Shown here piece by piece: positions 50,062-58,460 of a stretch of DNA of 64,000 nucleotides. Both the position numbers and the translations under genes were made by a program. The stretch spans positions 1 to 64,000 of the forward strand of contig JBLGAR010000004.1 of NCBI GenBank assembly GCA_047612385.1. The letters are read 5' to 3'. Origin of the DNA: JBALVT01 sp047612385 (GTDB taxonomy: Bacteria > Pseudomonadota > Gammaproteobacteria > Pseudomonadales > Halieaceae). Positions within the stretch are counted from its first letter, which is position 1, and every line of letters starts with the position of its first letter. The notes below the pieces were generated by a model. It did no database searches. It was not told the DNA's origin and worked only from the letters and a program-made list of their open reading frames with translations.

Positions 50062-51288
50062 CTATTTGGGCAACTGAGCTTGGGTTTCTGGGTGCAATTC
50101 AGAAAGTGCTCGGGTTAACAATTCTATAAATATTCTAAAACTTTGATCAGCGGCAAGCTTCTCTGATATCAGAGATTCAAAAGCTTCGACTTCCAGTTGC
50201 TGCAACTCCTCAACAAGACGCTGGTGAGGCTCACGCTCCGCCCTAAGCCGGATCTGCAGAACTTTGGAATAAAACTCGTCAATTCGATCTTTCTTCTTTT
50301 GACCCGCCAGGCGCACAAGATAAAAGGCCGCTGTGAGCAATCCGAAAAGGACGTAGGCCAGCATGTTAATGGTTTCCGCATAGCGCTCAAGTGCAGAAGG
50401 TTCGTCTCGGTCCAAATATCGCCGCGCACCCGAATGTAGAGGAAAACTCAGAGCCAGCGGATCGAAGTCTTCCGTGAGGCCCGAAAAAACCTCAGGGGCC
50501 ACCGCAGCAAATCTCGGTTTGTCCTGCAACAAGGTTTTAGTCAAACGATAGATTGTTCTTTCAGAGATTTCCTTGCGAGTGGCGAGAAGAGTGTCTACTG
50601 ACAAGGTATAAATATTTTTCTCATTGCCCGGAATGTCATAGGTAAAAGCTGGAATCACGGTTGCTTCGATAGAGGGTATTGAAAAACTTAGGCCTTGGGA
50701 TGACATTACCGTGTCGCTGCCAACGGGATCAAGGGAGTGAAGCCGATAACCGGGAATGTACCACGGCGAGTGTCGCGGACTAACAGGCCCGAAGTAGATG
50801 ATGATATCCGGGGTATCTGCATTGAGCTCATCAACAATTTGTAGTTCGCCAGGACCCAGCTTTTGTCGCGCGGCGGCCATTTTCACAAATGCCTCGCCGG
50901 CATGGGAGTCGTTGCTGATGTAGATTGACTTCCCGCTAAATGGTTTATCAGTTTCGTCTAACGCGATGCCCTCCCGCACCAGAATATGCAAAACACTCTT
51001 AAAGCCTGGCAAAACGACGCGGACACCTGGCTGGAAGGGCGAGCTATTCTCCACCAACGCCAAATCAGCATCATCATTAATCAGTGCCTCGAGCCCTGAC
51101 TGGCTGCGCAACTCAATAGCAGGGTTAAACACTATATTGGATTGTTGCTCAAAAACCGGGCGTACTGTTTTTTCATCGACAGACCCATCTTTAGGAATAT
51201 GAATACGCAAACTAATTTTTGATTCACTACAAGCGCTGACGCCCACAAATAAGAGTGTAAACAGGAACAGATAACTCAAGTTTTTCAT
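50062..51288 (-). CDS. TAXI-type TRAP solute-binding lipoprotein with C-terminal membrane anchor
   Basis: A 408-residue protein from the ATG at 51288. A lipobox-like signal ends VGVSAC. A periplasmic TAXI/NMT1-like binding domain (about 25-300) includes LEALINDDADLALVEN, HILVREGIALDE and a TVIPAFTYDIPGN region. One membrane helix near 320-340 (MLAYVLFGLLTAAFYLV) is followed by a charged cytoplasmic coiled-coil (about 345-400). No TRAP membrane subunits are encoded next to it. The operon partner is malonyl-CoA decarboxylase, so sensing or delivery of malonate or a related acid is a guess. It may be a sensor, not a transporter. Confidence 0.68.
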   Translation of the reverse strand: MKNLSYLFLFTLLFVGVSACSESKISLRIHIPKDGSVDEKTVRPVFEQQSNIVFNPAIELRSQSGLEALINDDADLALVENSSPFQPGVRVVLPGFKSVLHILVREGIALDETDKPFSGKSIYISNDSHAGEAFVKMAAARQKLGPGELQIVDELNADTPDIIIYFGPVSPRHSPWYIPGYRLHSLDPVGSDTVMSSQGLSFSIPSIEATVIPAFTYDIPGNEKNIYTLSVDTLLATRKEISERTIYRLTKTLLQDKPRFAAVAPEVFSGLTEDFDPLALSFPLHSGARRYLDRDEPSALERYAETINMLAYVLFGLLTAAFYLVRLAGQKKKDRIDEFYSKVLQIRLRAEREPHQRLVEELQQLEVEAFESLISEKLAADQSFRIFIELLTRALSELHPETQAQLPK

Positions 51289-51417
51289 GGCTGACAGCTC
51301 GACGATCGAGGCCACATCGAACCCACTAGCGGCGTCAATGCGGCTCAAATATTCCCAAAGATTCGTGTAGTATTACACTCTTCTGGGTCTTTTCACAATT
51401 TGCGACAAAACCTAACT

Positions 51418-52782
51418 ATGGATAAAACTACGAACGCTTCTGAGGCCTCAATGATAACCAGGTACCGCCAGATAATATTACATGTCGGTATGCATAAAAC
51501 TGGCACTACCAGTATTCAAAACAACACGCACCGAATGCGCGAAGCCCTTCTCGAACACGATATCTACTACCCCTCTTTTCTCTACAACGACATCCTGAAG
51601 GTCAATCACTCAGGGCCTATTACGGCACTGGTGAGTGAATCGCCGGATCGCTATGGAGAGCAGTGGCGCACCGACATGGGCAGTGACATAGACTCTATAC
51701 AGCGCCAGTACCAAAGCTACTTTAGCGAGATCCTCGAGAGCCCCAAAGCCCAGACTCTTGTTCTATCGGGTGAGACCACTAGTGCATTCGACATAGAAGA
51801 CCTGCAAAAAATACGCGATGCCTTAGAGGCCCATACTGATAAATTGAGGGTACTTGTCTACATTCGCGACCCATCAAACTCAGTCGCGAGCACTTTACAA
51901 CAGCGCATCCGTGGTGGCGGAGATTTGAGTCGCAGCCGCCATATTCGAAATTTGGCGGGCGTCGTGCGCAGACGCTATACGCGGCTGATTGAGGTGTTCC
52001 CCGACTCGCTTGAGGTAATTAATTTTCACGAGGAAGTAGCAAGTGAGGCTGGTTTGGTTGGTTCATTTTTGATCCGCTGTGGTTTTCCGACAGAACTCGT
52101 CAACGACATGAAGTTCTCATCGGCAAATCCGCGCATATCAATGGAGGCCTTTAAGGTGATGTCCGCCATTAACAAACGGTATCCCGCCTTCCCAATTACA
52201 TCAAACACCTCAAGCACACCGGAAGCAGCAAGCCCCCGAGAAACACGCGCCAGACAGTACAACGATCTCCGATCATTGTCCTATCTACCCGGTCAATCTT
52301 TTCGACTGGAAAGTCTTGAAGATCAAAAAATGCAGGAGGCAATCCAGGAGGAGACCCAGTGGCTTGAGGACAACCTGAAAATCGCTTTTCCGGTTCAGCG
52401 CGAGTCAGCGGCTGGACCACTATGGGACGAGTCTGTACTTCTGTGCTTAGAGGATGCGATTCGAGATTTGGGCAATAGAGAGCACCAGCTGGCCGCTGCT
52501 GACTTCCTTATGTCTGAGAGCCAGGAATTACTGGAGTCCCAGCCCTACGCCAGCGCTATACTGGCATTTACAGCTCGGAAAATTCACGCCACCAAACATG
52601 ACCCACTGACGAGTATCGTCAAAAGGCTGGGCGCAGACTACTTTAAAAACGGTGCACTACAAGCAGAGAGCTACAGTTTCGAGCTGGCCCTGGAGCTAAT
52701 GAAAATTGCGGAGCATCTTCGTCCTGATGGCGGCACTATCAAACAAAGTATTGCGAAGTACCTGAAGAAATTGGACAAGTGA
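51418..52782 (+). CDS. Sulfotransferase-fold protein
   Basis: A 454-residue protein. HVGMHKTGTTSIQ near residue 24 is the PAPS 5'-phosphosulfate loop, VLSGETTS is near 116, and VYIRDPSNSVAST near 145 is the 3'-phosphate motif. The C-terminal ~150 residues resemble no domain I know and include a TPR-like helical stretch. A shorter start at the later Met (MITRYRQ) is possible. It probably sulfates a cell-surface carbohydrate; a second sulfotransferase gene is at 62.8 kb. Confidence 0.78.
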   Translation: MDKTTNASEASMITRYRQIILHVGMHKTGTTSIQNNTHRMREALLEHDIYYPSFLYNDILKVNHSGPITALVSESPDRYGEQWRTDMGSDIDSIQRQYQSYFSEILESPKAQTLVLSGETTSAFDIEDLQKIRDALEAHTDKLRVLVYIRDPSNSVASTLQQRIRGGGDLSRSRHIRNLAGVVRRRYTRLIEVFPDSLEVINFHEEVASEAGLVGSFLIRCGFPTELVNDMKFSSANPRISMEAFKVMSAINKRYPAFPITSNTSSTPEAASPRETRARQYNDLRSLSYLPGQSFRLESLEDQKMQEAIQEETQWLEDNLKIAFPVQRESAAGPLWDESVLLCLEDAIRDLGNREHQLAAADFLMSESQELLESQPYASAILAFTARKIHATKHDPLTSIVKRLGADYFKNGALQAESYSFELALELMKIAEHLRPDGGTIKQSIAKYLKKLDK

Positions 52783-52865
52783 GTTTTGCAGGCTATGCCG
52801 ATCTCACCAATCTGATAGACTATCTTGCGACATTTGAACCACTCTCCTAGAATCGGAAAATAAAA

Positions 52866-54386
52866 ATGAACCGCTACAAACAGAATAATAATATCAACAG
52901 GAAATTGATAGCGTTACTGATAGTCTCCAGTGCGATCACAGCCTGCAGTGACAGCTCAGACAGACGAAGTGCTACCGTCGAACCCCAACCCGAATTGGTA
53001 TTGTGCGGGGGCTCCGAGGCCAACCCATCTCGCCTTTTCTTACAACAACTTGGCTCAGATCAGGTCATTGTCAAATGGCGCGGCAACATCGATGGTGGCG
53101 ATGATCCAGATCGGGTCTGCTTTAGCACGGATATGAATGCTCTTGAAGCATCCAGCGAGACTGTTGCAACTGTAACCGCCACCGGCCACAGCGAGGCTAG
53201 ATTAACCGGATTGGCACCGGACACCACTTATTATTACTCCATTGGCGGTGCAGGTACCGCTGATGCCGCTCGCAGTTTCCACACCTCGCCCGCTGACAAT
53301 GCTGTGCCTTCGGACGGAAATACGCGAATATGGATTGTTGGCGATTCAGGTGTGGGTGGTGAGGGCAAAACTGAATCCATAGATGTGCGCAATGGTTTCC
53401 TCAGCTATATGGATGCCAGCGGCGGCGAAAAGCCCGACCTGTTTCTAATGTTAGGAGACAACGCCTATCGCGAGGGAACCGACCTTCAGCACCAACAGGC
53501 CATCTTTGAAATCTACCCCAGTGTTCTAGCTAATACACCCGTGTGGCCCACCATCGGTAATCACGAAATGGGCACCTTAGGTATATCAACTAGCTCGGAC
53601 CCGAACAGTTTCACCGTCTTTCAGGACGCCGAAATTCATGGCGGGCCGGATGAAGCGCCCGACAGCCCCATGCCCTACCTCAATATCTTCACTTTGCCGA
53701 CTGCGGGAGAAACAGGTGGATTGGCCAGCGGGACGGAGCAGTACTATTCTTTCAATTACGCCAATGTTCACGTAGTAAGCCTGGACTCCCAGCTAACCGC
53801 TAGGGACAAATCCAGCCGAGCCGCCATGCTGACTTGGCTGGAAGATGATCTGATGTCCAATACATCAGATTGGACAATCGTTATATTTCACCACCCACCC
53901 TACACCAAGGGAAGCCACGACTCCGACACTCCCCTGGGCGAGATTGACCAACCTATTTTTGACATGCGCGAGCAGTTTACGCCAGTGTTCGACGCCTATG
54001 GTGTCGATCTGGTGTATGGCGGCCACAGCCATATATACGAGCGATCTTACTATCTTACCGGGCACACAGGCCTATCAGATAGTTTTGATCCACAGCTTAA
54101 CGCAGAGCTAAATGATGCAGGCGAACCCGCTTCCGGACAGGGGGACGAAGCCTACACACAGATCAGCCGCAACGGTACCGACGACAAGGTGGTCTACACC
54201 GTGGCGGGTAATTCGGGGAAAATCACTTTCACCAGCAACGGCTTCCCACACCCTGCTCATTTTTTCAGTGAGCTGACGCTGGGTTCCGTGGTTATCGATA
54301 TAAATGAAGATGTGCTAGAAGCGCGCTTCGTCGATGATAAGGGCGACGTTCAGGATTCGTTTGTGATCACACGCAGTGGTTCCTGA
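52866..54386 (+). CDS. Purple-acid-phosphatase-like metallophosphoesterase lipoprotein
   Basis: A 506-residue lipoprotein (lipobox SAITAC, Cys27) with an N-terminal fibronectin-III-like domain (about 45-145; LAPDTTYYYSIGG). A calcineurin-type phosphoesterase domain follows: IVGDSGVGGEG, LGDNAYREG, TIGNHEMG, FHHPPYTKGSH and GGHSHIYERSYY supply the dinuclear-metal ligands in order. It likely releases phosphate from organic esters in the periplasm or at the cell surface. I saw no Pho-box-like repeat upstream. The TPR gene overlaps its stop. Confidence 0.88.
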   Translation: MNRYKQNNNINRKLIALLIVSSAITACSDSSDRRSATVEPQPELVLCGGSEANPSRLFLQQLGSDQVIVKWRGNIDGGDDPDRVCFSTDMNALEASSETVATVTATGHSEARLTGLAPDTTYYYSIGGAGTADAARSFHTSPADNAVPSDGNTRIWIVGDSGVGGEGKTESIDVRNGFLSYMDASGGEKPDLFLMLGDNAYREGTDLQHQQAIFEIYPSVLANTPVWPTIGNHEMGTLGISTSSDPNSFTVFQDAEIHGGPDEAPDSPMPYLNIFTLPTAGETGGLASGTEQYYSFNYANVHVVSLDSQLTARDKSSRAAMLTWLEDDLMSNTSDWTIVIFHHPPYTKGSHDSDTPLGEIDQPIFDMREQFTPVFDAYGVDLVYGGHSHIYERSYYLTGHTGLSDSFDPQLNAELNDAGEPASGQGDEAYTQISRNGTDDKVVYTVAGNSGKITFTSNGFPHPAHFFSELTLGSVVIDINEDVLEARFVDDKGDVQDSFVITRSGS

Positions 54387-55236
54387 ATCAACGGTTAGAT
54401 GGCGTGTTCTTAGCCTGATTTTTTTCCTGATAACCAGCCTCACGGTTTATCTAGGGGCTGGGCAAACATGGGCAGACCAGGCCACGGAAGCTCGTATTCA
54501 TCTACTACAAGAGCAAATCAACGAACAACCCCAACGGCAGTTGCTGTATATCCAACAAGCTATAGCCTACTCAGATAACCAGCAAGCTGACTTAGCACTG
54601 GCTCGTCTGGCAATCGCCGAGAAATTAGGTCCGCCGACAAATGCCGCCTTCGCTCACGGAATCGTCCTCTACAGACTGGGAGAATTTGACGGGGCCAAAG
54701 ATTATTTCAGCCAACACCTGGAAGCCTCGCCCCGACATCTAGGTTCATTGGAATATCGTGCCCGACTTCTTAGAGATTCGGGCGACTTCGAAGGAGCACT
54801 AAGAGACTTCGAGGCACTATTTAGGTTAAACCCCACAGCTAACCCGGGTCACTACCTGAGCGTGGCACGTATGATTGCAGCACTACCGTCAGGCGGCCAA
54901 GATAGGGCTTTGGCGATGCTGGACGAAAGAATGGAGCAAGTGGGCGTTCTCAGTCAGCTACAGCGCCACGCTATAGAAGTGGAACGAAGCCGTAAAAACT
55001 ATGGCGCAGCAATCCGCCGGCTATCAACACTCGATGAATCACTGCGTGCTACGCCGCAATGGAAGGTGGAAGTCGCCGAGCTGAGCATTCTTAATGGCAG
55101 GCTAGATGAGGCGCGGCCACTGCTGGACGTGGCCGCACAGCAATTGGCCACTTTGAGCGTCACGGGCAGCAGACAAGCGCTTGTAGAAAAAATTAACCTT
55201 GCCAGAAAACAGCTTGACGAAGCTGGTACCCAGTAG
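54376..55236 (+). CDS. Secreted or membrane-anchored TPR protein
   Basis: A 286-residue protein with an N-terminal hydrophobic segment (about 10-33, ending GQTWAD) and TPR helices through most of its length (QQADLALARLAIAEKLG, FAHGIVLYRLGEFDGAKDYF, EGALRDFEALFRLNP). The GTG start lies inside the phosphatase gene's final codons, so the two are coupled. It may help assemble or recruit the phosphatase lipoprotein; no specific function is known. Confidence 0.72.
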   Translation: MVPESTVRWRVLSLIFFLITSLTVYLGAGQTWADQATEARIHLLQEQINEQPQRQLLYIQQAIAYSDNQQADLALARLAIAEKLGPPTNAAFAHGIVLYRLGEFDGAKDYFSQHLEASPRHLGSLEYRARLLRDSGDFEGALRDFEALFRLNPTANPGHYLSVARMIAALPSGGQDRALAMLDERMEQVGVLSQLQRHAIEVERSRKNYGAAIRRLSTLDESLRATPQWKVEVAELSILNGRLDEARPLLDVAAQQLATLSVTGSRQALVEKINLARKQLDEAGTQ

Positions 55237-55262
55237 ATATTGGCTTTAGAAAAAAACGAATT

Positions 55263-55339
55263 TGGTAGGACTACACGGACTCGAACCGTGGACCCCCTGC
55301 ATGTCATGCAGGTGCTCTAACCAACTGAGCTATAGTCCT
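55263..55339 (-). tRNA. tRNA-Val (anticodon GAC)
   Basis: On the minus strand, AGGACTA (5' acceptor) pairs with TAGTCCT. The D-arm has AGCTCAGTTGGTTAGAGC, the anticodon stem is CCTGC/GCAGG around ATGACAT (anticodon GAC), the T-loop is GGTTCGAGTCC, and an encoded ACCA closes the gene. All arms pair, giving 77 nucleotides. Confidence 0.93.
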
Positions 55340-55396
55340 AAAAGGGCGTGCATTATAATCAGATGCTAGGCATTGCTCAACCCCATGGGACCGCTT

Positions 55397-57073
55397 CTAT
55401 CGGCGTAAGTGATTTGACGGAAAATACGACCTGCAATCGCTTAGGGTGGCATTGGCCTGCGCGATGTCGCCCAGCGCTCGATAAGAATCTATCAACACGT
55501 TGCAGGCGCCATTCTGATACGGAATTGCTTCCCTGGTCTTCTTAGCAATCTCTATTGCGCTTTCATAATTGCCCTGCATTGCTTCAAGTTGCGCCATCCC
55601 AAGCTGTGTGTACGGCGTAACGGGAGCGGGCAAGTACTCTTTGTCGTCGGCAATTGGACGCTTAGCCATTAGAAATGACACCGAATCTTGATAGATAAAC
55701 TGCCATCGACCGGACTGAATGAGTTGCTGGCCCTTGGCGGAGCCGCCGTAGCCAACATTGGGCCACAAGATATATTGGGCTCCGGAGCGCTCAACCTGCC
55801 CCAACCATCCCGGGACATTTCGCAGCACATCGACGTAACCCAGATACGTTCTGGCATCATAAATCGTATCCGCACGCCCATCAATAAACACTTTTAGATC
55901 ACCATCGGTGCGCCAGTGGAGATAGCCTCCCCAATTATACAGTGCGTAAACATTGCCCTTGATATTGTTCGCCGTCATGAAATCCACCATATCGATAGGA
56001 TAGGTGTATTCGGCAGTTAGATAGTGATACGCCGTCGCGCTATTGAGGGGATAGGGCATCATTCTAAAAATAGCAAAACACAGAGCGGCCAGGCCCAGAG
56101 TGATGCTAAATTTTTCTTCCTTAAGTTTCGACAAGAGAAGGCCAAACAGCGGCGCCGACATGACCGCCATAGACATTGCGAACAAAGGTATGAATCGGCG
56201 ACTGGTTAGCGCCATGGCGAGAGTCAATGCGCTAAGAGCAATACCTTCCCAGGGGACCGCTATGGCCCGCCTTACCGCCGGCAATGCGTAGCCCAAAGCC
56301 AACAACGGAGCCAGATACTGCGCCCAGAAAAAAATCGGTGATCGAATACCGCCAGGCTCGCTGGGCGGCAACCACTCTCCCAAGGTTTTAAAAGGAGAAT
56401 TGGAATCAAACGCATAGGTTAAGGGGTAGAGAAAGTTTTTGATGCCAGAGGGGTTAAGCAAGCACACGGAAGCACAAATTAGGCCAACAACAAATGCTGA
56501 CTTGAAGGTCTCAAGGCTTAGGTTACGCCAGGGGAATAGCAAAATACCCAGCGCCATAAGCCCGAAGAAAAATCCACCGTGAAGATTTACCCAAACAACG
56601 AACAATAACGCCAGCTTCCATATCACGGGCGGTCGGTTGAGCAGCAGCAGCAATAGAACACTGAAATTGAGTAGTGAATACAGATGTGGTCGTACATCAA
56701 TAAAGGGAGCCGCGATTGCAATTGCAGCACCAGCGCACAGAAGACTAGCGGGGAATGACCCACTGGTTCTGTAGCAAACCTGCTGCAAAATGCCGAAGGT
56801 GGAAATAACTATCAACCATTTCCAGTACACCAAGGATGCAACACCGAATAACTGGGCCCAGGCGTAATAAATGATATCGGCCAACCATTCGTGATTTCTC
56901 CAAACGCTACCCAGTGACGAAAAAGACCATTCATCCACCATCCACAGGGTTTTAGTCTGTAAAATCTCTCGGCCAGCGGCGATATGCCACCACAAATCCG
57001 AGCCCTGCATTTCGGTGTAGCCGAAGGAGAGAAACAGAATAGCTCCGGCGATACACCAAAGCGCTTTAGACAT
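55397..57073 (-). CDS. Polytopic membrane protein, GT-C glycosyltransferase-like
   Basis: A 558-residue protein with about ten to twelve membrane helices. GSDLWWHIAAGREIL near residue 24 and WRNHEWLADIIYY resemble the first periplasmic loop of GT-C-like proteins. A soluble C-terminal domain (about 380-558) contains GNVYALYNWGGYLHWR and FIDGRADTIYD, then a TPR-like end. It overlaps the GtrB-like gene by eight bases and is last in a leftward operon. I assign it to membrane glycan assembly from context only. Confidence 0.62.
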   Translation of the reverse strand: MSKALWCIAGAILFLSFGYTEMQGSDLWWHIAAGREILQTKTLWMVDEWSFSSLGSVWRNHEWLADIIYYAWAQLFGVASLVYWKWLIVISTFGILQQVCYRTSGSFPASLLCAGAAIAIAAPFIDVRPHLYSLLNFSVLLLLLLNRPPVIWKLALLFVVWVNLHGGFFFGLMALGILLFPWRNLSLETFKSAFVVGLICASVCLLNPSGIKNFLYPLTYAFDSNSPFKTLGEWLPPSEPGGIRSPIFFWAQYLAPLLALGYALPAVRRAIAVPWEGIALSALTLAMALTSRRFIPLFAMSMAVMSAPLFGLLLSKLKEEKFSITLGLAALCFAIFRMMPYPLNSATAYHYLTAEYTYPIDMVDFMTANNIKGNVYALYNWGGYLHWRTDGDLKVFIDGRADTIYDARTYLGYVDVLRNVPGWLGQVERSGAQYILWPNVGYGGSAKGQQLIQSGRWQFIYQDSVSFLMAKRPIADDKEYLPAPVTPYTQLGMAQLEAMQGNYESAIEIAKKTREAIPYQNGACNVLIDSYRALGDIAQANATLSDCRSYFPSNHLRR

Positions 57074-58010
57074 TACGCTTTTGTCGAGGGTGATAACCCT
57101 TCACGAAATATAGCGCACGAGATTTACTTTCGTTGTAGGTCCGAGCGAGATACTCGCCAATAATACCAAGACATATAAGCTGGATACCTCCCAGAAACAA
57201 AATAATCAGCACCAGCGAGGGATAGCCAGGAACCGCATTGCCGAACAACAAGGTGCGAATTAGAAAGAAAACGCCATAGAGAAATGCGATTCCCGATGTG
57301 GCAACGCCCAAGTAAGTCGCGATTTTTAGCGGCACGTCAGAGAACGAAGTTATGCCCTCAATGGCATAATTCCAAAGACGCCAATAGGACCATTTTGTCA
57401 CGCCAGCTGCTCGTGCATGACGAGTATAAAGAACCTGTTTTTGGGGGAACCCTACCCAGGCAAAAAGACCCTTCATGTATCGGTGAGTCTCCCGCAGTGA
57501 CATCAGCGCGTCGAGCGCTCGCCTACTGATCAAACGAAAATCTCCGGTGTCCTGTGGTATTTCAACATCGCTGAGATTATTGAGAACTCTATAAAACCAT
57601 TTAGCGGTGGTTTTCTTCAAATAAGATTCACCTTCTCGAGAACTGCGCCTGCCCGACACAATATCGTAGCCATCACGCCACTCGCGGAGAAAATCATGGA
57701 TCAACTCAGGTGGATCCTGCAGGTCTGCGTCTATGATTATCACCGCATCGCCTTGAGCGTAATCAAGTCCCGCTGAAATGGCGACTTCCTTGCCGAAGTT
57801 TCGGCTCAGTTCTATAACGGCAACGGACTCGTCCTTATCCCTGAAGCCACCCAACATCGCTGCGGTTTGGTCGGTACTGCCATCATCGATATAGATGATT
57901 TCGTAATCAGCGTCTGTAGCGAGCATAACCTGCGCAATTCGCTGATGAAAACTGGGCAGTACCTCAGATTCGTTATAGGCAGGCACAATTACCGAAAGAA
58001 AATCTGTCAT
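57066..58010 (-). CDS. Polyprenyl-phosphate glycosyltransferase (GtrB/DPM-like)
   Basis: A 314-residue GT2 enzyme: VIVPAYNESEVLPSFHQRI, YIDDGSTDQT, DADLQDPPELI (the metal DxD region), GDFRLISRRALDAL, then RHARAAGVTKWSYWRLWNYAIEGITSFS and two C-terminal membrane helices. Such enzymes put a sugar onto undecaprenyl phosphate at the cytoplasmic face. The GtrA-like flippase-type gene upstream and the GT39-like gene complete a three-part system for periplasmic glycan decoration. Confidence 0.88.
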   Translation of the reverse strand: MTDFLSVIVPAYNESEVLPSFHQRIAQVMLATDADYEIIYIDDGSTDQTAAMLGGFRDKDESVAVIELSRNFGKEVAISAGLDYAQGDAVIIIDADLQDPPELIHDFLREWRDGYDIVSGRRSSREGESYLKKTTAKWFYRVLNNLSDVEIPQDTGDFRLISRRALDALMSLRETHRYMKGLFAWVGFPQKQVLYTRHARAAGVTKWSYWRLWNYAIEGITSFSDVPLKIATYLGVATSGIAFLYGVFFLIRTLLFGNAVPGYPSLVLIILFLGGIQLICLGIIGEYLARTYNESKSRALYFVKGYHPRQKRNV

Positions 58011-58036
58011 GAACTAAACCCGCGTCACTCGACAAC

Positions 58037-58414
58037 TCACGAACGAAAAACCCAAAGTAGGGCTATAGAAAAATTCCACGCGATCACGGCAAAAAATGCG
58101 ACGGCCTGGACCAGCAGGTAATTTATATCAAATTGGGTAACACCGACATACATGATGGACCCGTTGATCAGAAAACCGAACAAAATCATGAACAAATATC
58201 GCGAAAGCGTTTGCGTATGAGGTGCTGGATCAGAAAATGTCCAGCTATAGTGCATCAAGTAGTTAAAGATCACGACTATCGTAAACGCGAGACTACTTAC
58301 GATCGTGGAGTCTCCACCAGCAAGTTCAACGCCTGCATACAACAAAGTGCTTTGCAGCAAAGCGGTTAAAACGCCAACTACACAGAAGCGAACCAATTTT
58401 GGATTATAATTCAT
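58037..58414 (-). CDS. GtrA-family membrane protein
   Basis: A 125-residue protein with four membrane helices and the GtrA pattern: LVRFCVVGVLTALLQSTLLY at the N-terminus, FNYLMHYSWTF in the middle. Members help move polyprenyl-linked sugars across the inner membrane. It lies 26 bases upstream of the GtrB-like gene. Confidence 0.85.
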   Translation of the reverse strand: MNYNPKLVRFCVVGVLTALLQSTLLYAGVELAGGDSTIVSSLAFTIVVIFNYLMHYSWTFSDPAPHTQTLSRYLFMILFGFLINGSIMYVGVTQFDINYLLVQAVAFFAVIAWNFSIALLWVFRS

Positions 58415-58460
58415 AGGTAGTTTGGGTTTTTTATCAATGGACGATTGTCGTAGATTATTG

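Noticed and set aside
54999..55307. Leftward 102-codon frame
   Set aside because: It runs through the tRNA-Val gene and lies antisense to the TPR gene; composition is that of a shadow frame.
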